In this document: one piece after another, positions 4,765 to 7,461 of the stretch
Layout: each line of letters starts with the position of its first letter
Numbering within the stretch: position 1 is the first letter of the stretch
From: Actinomycetota bacterium
Lineage (GTDB): Bacteria; Actinomycetota; Acidimicrobiia; IMCC26256; PALSA-610
Direction: 5' to 3'
Assembly (NCBI GenBank): GCA_030839105.1
Contig: JAUZEI010000680.1
Location: 1 to 7,461, forward strand
DNA: 7,461 nt
Made by a program: the position numbers and the translations under genes
The notes under the pieces: generated by a model
The model's database searches: none
What the model was told of the DNA's origin: nothing
What the model saw: the letters and a program-made list of their open reading frames with translations, nothing else

Positions 4765-5919
4765 ATGAATCGCGGTCGCCGGATCGGGTTCGTCTGCGGG
4801 CTCGGTCTGGTCGGCGGTCTCATCGCGCACTTCGCCGATCCGTCCGGCCGCGCGTACGCGCTCACGCTCCTCGCGGCGGGACTCGTGCTCGGCGAGCTCT
4901 TCGCGCTGCGGCTCGAGGACCGCGACCCGTTGCCGCTTTCCTACGCGGTGCTGGTCGTGCTCGCGTCCTCGTTCCCGCTGCGCGACTACGCGATCGCGGT
5001 GGCGAGCGCGGAGGTCGTGTCGCTCCTCCTCCGAGTCACCGACCGCAAGCGCGCGCGTTACGTCGTGCTGTTCGGGATCCGGATCGCGGTCGCGGTCGCG
5101 ACCTACGCCGCGTACCAGGGTGTGTGGCACCTCGTCGGCCGGCGGGAGCAGGTCGCGCCCGTCCTGGCCGCGCTTGCGGCCGCCGCCGCCGCCCAACTCC
5201 TGGTCGACATCACGGCGAGCAAACTGCTCCGGCTCGGCGAATCCTTCTCGCCGCGCAGCCGACTGGCGTGGCTCGCGGTCGCCTCGTCCGGCATGCTCAT
5301 GGCGATCGGATATCGCGGCGTCGACGGCAGTGGCCGCGTCGGCCTCTTCGGTCCGCTGCTCTTCTCCACTCCGTTGCTCGCCGCCTGGTACGCGTTCGAA
5401 CGGCTCGACGCCGCGACGCGCTCGTACCGGCAGACGATCGAAGCGCTTGCGATGGCGCCCGAGCTCGGCGGCATGGTTCCGCCCGGGCATGCGGCGCGGG
5501 TGGCGACGCTCGCGTCGGCGATGGGCGAGCAGCTGGGGCTCGGTGCGGCCGACGTGCGTGACCTCGAGATGGCCGCGCTCCTGCATCATCTCGGTCAGGT
5601 CACCCTCGACGAGCCCGCTGACGGGCGCGGGGTCGACCCGTCCGAGGTCACGGCGGTGACCGGCGCGATGTTGCGCGAGATCCGTCCGCTGGTCGGCGCG
5701 GGGGAGATCGTCGGCGGCGACGTCAACGATCCGAAGCGGCGGCTCGCGGCGCAGGCGCTGCGACTCGCGAGTGAGTACGACGATCTGACCGCGCGCGACA
5801 ACGTTCCCGGCAACCTGGCGGTGGAGTCGTTACGGTCGGCGCCCGCGTACGTCTACGACGAGCGCGTCGTCGTGGCCCTCGAACGCGTTCTGCGTGATCG
5901 GGTGACCTCCCGACCCTGA
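4765..5919 (+). CDS. Membrane protein with catalytically degenerate HD-GYP-like domain
   Basis: The 384-residue protein has about seven or eight hydrophobic segments up to residue 211 (for example FVCGLGLVGGLIAHF, TLLAAGLVLGELFAL, YVVLFGIRIAVAVATYAAY, FGPLLFSTPLLAAWYAF), then an HD-like cytoplasmic region. YRQTIEALAM leads into PPGHAARVATLASAMGEQLGL, which parallels the GHSERV helix (His242 kept). The HDIGK signature is HHLGQ (274-278), so the metal Asp is His275. The later ADAYDAMTS is ASEYDDLTA, losing another metal Asp, and no HHE or GYP segment is present. It should not be a working phosphodiesterase; a ligand-sensing or partner-binding pseudo-enzyme is likelier. GGGGA 7 nt before ATG 4765 fixes the start. 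It follows the intact-HD paralogue on the same strand, and its last 67 bp overlap the end of the convergent gene. Confidence 0.85.
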   Translation: MNRGRRIGFVCGLGLVGGLIAHFADPSGRAYALTLLAAGLVLGELFALRLEDRDPLPLSYAVLVVLASSFPLRDYAIAVASAEVVSLLLRVTDRKRARYVVLFGIRIAVAVATYAAYQGVWHLVGRREQVAPVLAALAAAAAAQLLVDITASKLLRLGESFSPRSRLAWLAVASSGMLMAIGYRGVDGSGRVGLFGPLLFSTPLLAAWYAFERLDAATRSYRQTIEALAMAPELGGMVPPGHAARVATLASAMGEQLGLGAADVRDLEMAALLHHLGQVTLDEPADGRGVDPSEVTAVTGAMLREIRPLVGAGEIVGGDVNDPKRRLAAQALRLASEYDDLTARDNVPGNLAVESLRSAPAYVYDERVVVALERVLRDRVTSRP

Positions 5920-6563
5920 CCGTTGGACGGGTCGACCTGTGAGGCGGCCGTCGCTCCACGGTACGCGCCTTCATCGAGGCCCTGATCGGGCGCGGGCTCG
6001 AGCCTGATCGAGGGCTCCGAGGGTCGCGCGCTGCGAGACCCGCGACGCTTCGGCTTCCGGCTCGCGTTGTACGCGACGTCGCACAGCCCAACCAGGAGGA
6101 TGAGGTCACCGAAGCTCAGGACGGCGTCGTACGGCTGCTTCAGCACGATGATGTCCGACAGGAACTTCAGCTTGTCGTCGGATTGTTGCGGGTGGTGCTT
6201 GACGGTGGGTTGCGTCCACGACTTGCCCTGCCACTCGGCCGGGACCTTGAACGGCATGCCCTGGTTCAGCGTGATGACGAGCGCGTTGCACGCGATCCCG
6301 ATGAAGACGATGCCCATCCCGCGCACGACGAGGTTGCGGGCGGCGAACGCCAGGATCAAGACGTACGACGCGACCAGGAGTCCGAAGCCGTAGTCGTGCC
6401 AGTGCTCGCGCGGGATGGTGACGTACTCGAGGACGATCTGGATCGCGAGGCCCAGGAACAAGATCAGACCGAAGTGCCACCGCACGGCCAGTAGCCGGGA
6501 GAAGGAGCCCCGCGTCACCAGGGGAATCAGGAGTGCCACCACGACCGCGATCGCGTACACCAT
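5853..6563 (-). CDS. DUF5317-like multi-pass membrane protein
   Basis: The 236-residue protein has transmembrane segments at about 1-17, 31-48, 58-76, 82-99 and 149-165. Between the last two lies a soluble loop with NQGMP (100-104), KHH (122-124) and LSDII (135-139), and the final helix starts at SFGDLILLVG (150-159). The NxGMP, KH and S-x-GD pattern is what I recall of the DUF5317 family, whose function is unknown. Residues 169-236 are an Arg/Ser/Pro-rich, probably disordered cytoplasmic tail. The last 22 codons are read antisense to the end of the second HD gene (5853-5919). The ATG at 6563 is preferred because it starts directly at the first membrane helix; much longer in-frame extension would run antisense through the crotonase gene. 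An in-frame GTG precedes it by one codon. TACGAT ends 10 nt upstream on its strand, suggesting leaderless expression. Confidence 0.82.
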   Translation of the reverse strand: MVYAIAVVVALLIPLVTRGSFSRLLAVRWHFGLILFLGLAIQIVLEYVTIPREHWHDYGFGLLVASYVLILAFAARNLVVRGMGIVFIGIACNALVITLNQGMPFKVPAEWQGKSWTQPTVKHHPQQSDDKLKFLSDIIVLKQPYDAVLSFGDLILLVGLCDVAYNASRKPKRRGSRSARPSEPSIRLEPAPDQGLDEGAYRGATAASQVDPSNGQGREVTRSRRTRSRATTTRSS

Positions 6564-6573
6564 CACGGCAGGA

Positions 6574-6591
6574 ATCGTATGCGAATACGAT
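6574..6591. promoter_or_regulatory. Symmetric divergent promoter/operator
   Basis: ATCGTAT (6574-6580) and ATACGAT (6585-6591) are perfect inverted arms around GCGA, in the 37-bp gap between two divergent start codons. Each arm supplies a TACGAT hexamer that fits the TANNNT -10 consensus. On the plus strand it ends 9 nt before ATG 6601, and on the minus strand 10 nt before ATG 6563. One palindrome may thus provide both -10 boxes and a repressor site. Confidence 0.55.
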
Positions 6592-6600
6592 CCCGATTTG

Positions 6601-7395
6601 ATGGCAAACGAGGTGCTGTACGAGAACGCGCTGGGTGTCGCTCGCATCACGATCAATCGACCCGAGCGCCGCAACGCGATGTCGTTCGGAGTCATGCAGG
6701 GTCTGCGCGACGCGATGGCGCGGGCCCGTGACGAAGACGCCGTGCGTGTCGTCGTGCTCACAGGCGCGGGGGAGAAGGCGTTCTGCGCGGGAGCCGACCT
6801 CGGCGGTGGCGAGGGCGGTGGTGGTGGCATCGCCGACGGCGCGGCGTCGGCGCACGACGGACGCGGGTTGCTCGCGGACCTGTTTCGCGACATGTGGCAT
6901 CTCGGCAAGCCGATCATCGCCCGGGTCCGCGGCTATGCGCTCGCCGGCGGCTTCGGACTGGCATGCGCCTGCGATCTGATCGTCGCCTCCGACGACGCGG
7001 TCTTCGGTACCCCGGAGATCAACGTCGGACTGTGGCCGTACATGATCACCGTCCCGCTGTTGCGCTCGATGCCGCCGAAGACGGCGCTCGACCTGATGAT
7101 GACGGGACGTCGGGTGTCGGCCGAAGAGGGTGCACGCATCGGATTCGTACAGCGGGTGGTTCCGGTCGCCGACCTCGACGCGACCGTCGACTCACTCGCG
7201 GGCGAGCTGGCCTCGAAGTCGCCGATCATCATGCGTTGGGGTCGGGACGCGTTCTACCGCGTGCTCGAGATGGATGCCGACGCGGCGCTCTCGTATCTCC
7301 AGGGCATGCTCACGATCACTTCGCAAACCGAGGACGCGGCGGAAGGTGTCGCCGCGTTCGCCGAGAAACGCCCGCCGCAGTGGAAGGGAAGGTAG
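6601..7395 (+). CDS. Enoyl-CoA hydratase/isomerase (crotonase) family protein
   Basis: The 264-residue length is typical for crotonases. Visible marks are ITINRPERRNAMS (16-28), the CoA-binding and oxyanion-hole segment FCAGADL (61-67), ALAGGFGLACACDLIVAS (113-130) with the second oxyanion Gly, and FGTPEINVGL (135-144). Hydratases of the rat mitochondrial type use two catalytic Glu. Here the first is Gly119 (GGFGL in place of GGCEL) while the second, Glu139 in TPEI, is kept. A delta3-delta2 isomerase or another acyl-CoA reaction is therefore as likely as hydration. A Gly-rich stretch (68-76) lengthens the loop after the oxyanion motif. The start has no Shine-Dalgarno, but a TACGAT -10 box lies 9 nt upstream, suggesting a leaderless mRNA. 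The gene is the first of an operon with the gene at 7402 and likely belongs to fatty-acid or branched-chain acyl-CoA breakdown. Confidence 0.92.
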   Translation: MANEVLYENALGVARITINRPERRNAMSFGVMQGLRDAMARARDEDAVRVVVLTGAGEKAFCAGADLGGGEGGGGGIADGAASAHDGRGLLADLFRDMWHLGKPIIARVRGYALAGGFGLACACDLIVASDDAVFGTPEINVGLWPYMITVPLLRSMPPKTALDLMMTGRRVSAEEGARIGFVQRVVPVADLDATVDSLAGELASKSPIIMRWGRDAFYRVLEMDADAALSYLQGMLTITSQTEDAAEGVAAFAEKRPPQWKGR

Positions 7396-7401
7396 GGAAC
7401 G

Positions 7402-7461
7402 ATGGCCGACCCTCGTCACGACTGGGGGCCGCTCGTCGGTGACCTCGCGGCCCGCAAAGAG
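7402..7461 (+). CDS. Start of a gene, possibly acyl-CoA carboxylase carboxyltransferase subunit (cut by window end)
   Basis: The ATG follows the crotonase stop by 6 bp, with AGGG about 5 nt before it, so the gene is in the same operon. Only 20 codons are present: MADPRHDWGPLVGDLAARKE. The W-x-PL-x-x-x-L-x-x-R pattern is like the N-terminus of biotin-dependent acyl-CoA carboxylase beta subunits, which would fit next to an acyl-CoA enzyme. Twenty residues are too few to be sure. Confidence 0.5.
   Translation, partial: MADPRHDWGPLVGDLAARKE

Noticed and set aside
4727..4768. 12-codon leader frame overlapping the second HD start (ATGA)
   Set aside because: Translational coupling is possible, but there is no clear ribosome binding site for it and the HD gene has its own GGGGA, so it is not listed as a gene.
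4345..5589. Minus-strand open frame of 414 codons
   Set aside because: It is antisense to the HD genes and crosses the terminator and intergenic region, with a charged repetitive composition and no recognisable domain.

Overview
The window is a 7.46 kb piece of a very GC-rich bacterial chromosome. GC-rich codon third positions, several start codons without a Shine-Dalgarno sequence but with a -10-like hexamer 9-10 nt upstream (leaderless style), a DUF5317-type membrane protein and a probable acyl-CoA metabolism operon suggest an actinomycetote. Acidimicrobiia or Thermoleophilia would fit, but the class is a guess. No rRNA, tRNA, CRISPR array or recognisable transposase gene was seen.

Layout. 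Bases 1-2664 hold three minus-strand genes: a glycosyltransferase cut by the window start (1-973), a conserved-looking protein of unknown function 20 bp upstream of it (994-1671), and a two-domain VOC/glyoxalase-fold protein (1759-2664) with a perfect 17-bp palindrome just upstream of its start. Bases 2665-3078 are a non-coding divergent region with several inverted repeats. From 3079 the plus strand carries a 29-residue probable membrane peptide with a very strong ribosome binding site, then two consecutive membrane-anchored HD-GYP-like proteins (3236-4591 and 4765-5919). A structured intergenic segment with an intrinsic terminator lies between these two. A DUF5317-like membrane protein (minus, 5853-6563) converges on the second HD gene and overlaps it tail to tail by 67 bp. 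It is divergent, across only 37 bp, from a crotonase-family gene (6601-7395), which is followed after 6 bp by the first 20 codons of another gene, possibly an acyl-CoA carboxylase subunit.

How the genes may work together. The centre looks like a membrane signalling module. The first HD protein keeps most metal-binding residues of the HD-GYP phosphodiesterase fold but has lost the GYP signature. The second has lost most of the catalytic ligands and reads as a pseudo-enzyme. Both genes carry the same 15-nt leader motif (13 of 15 identical) close to their starts, and a related copy sits in inverted orientation upstream of the small peptide gene. The leader between the two HD genes can be folded into mutually exclusive terminator and antiterminator forms. 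These features make 2950-4765 the most unusual part of the window. The left-hand genes and the right-hand fatty-acid genes look like ordinary metabolism.
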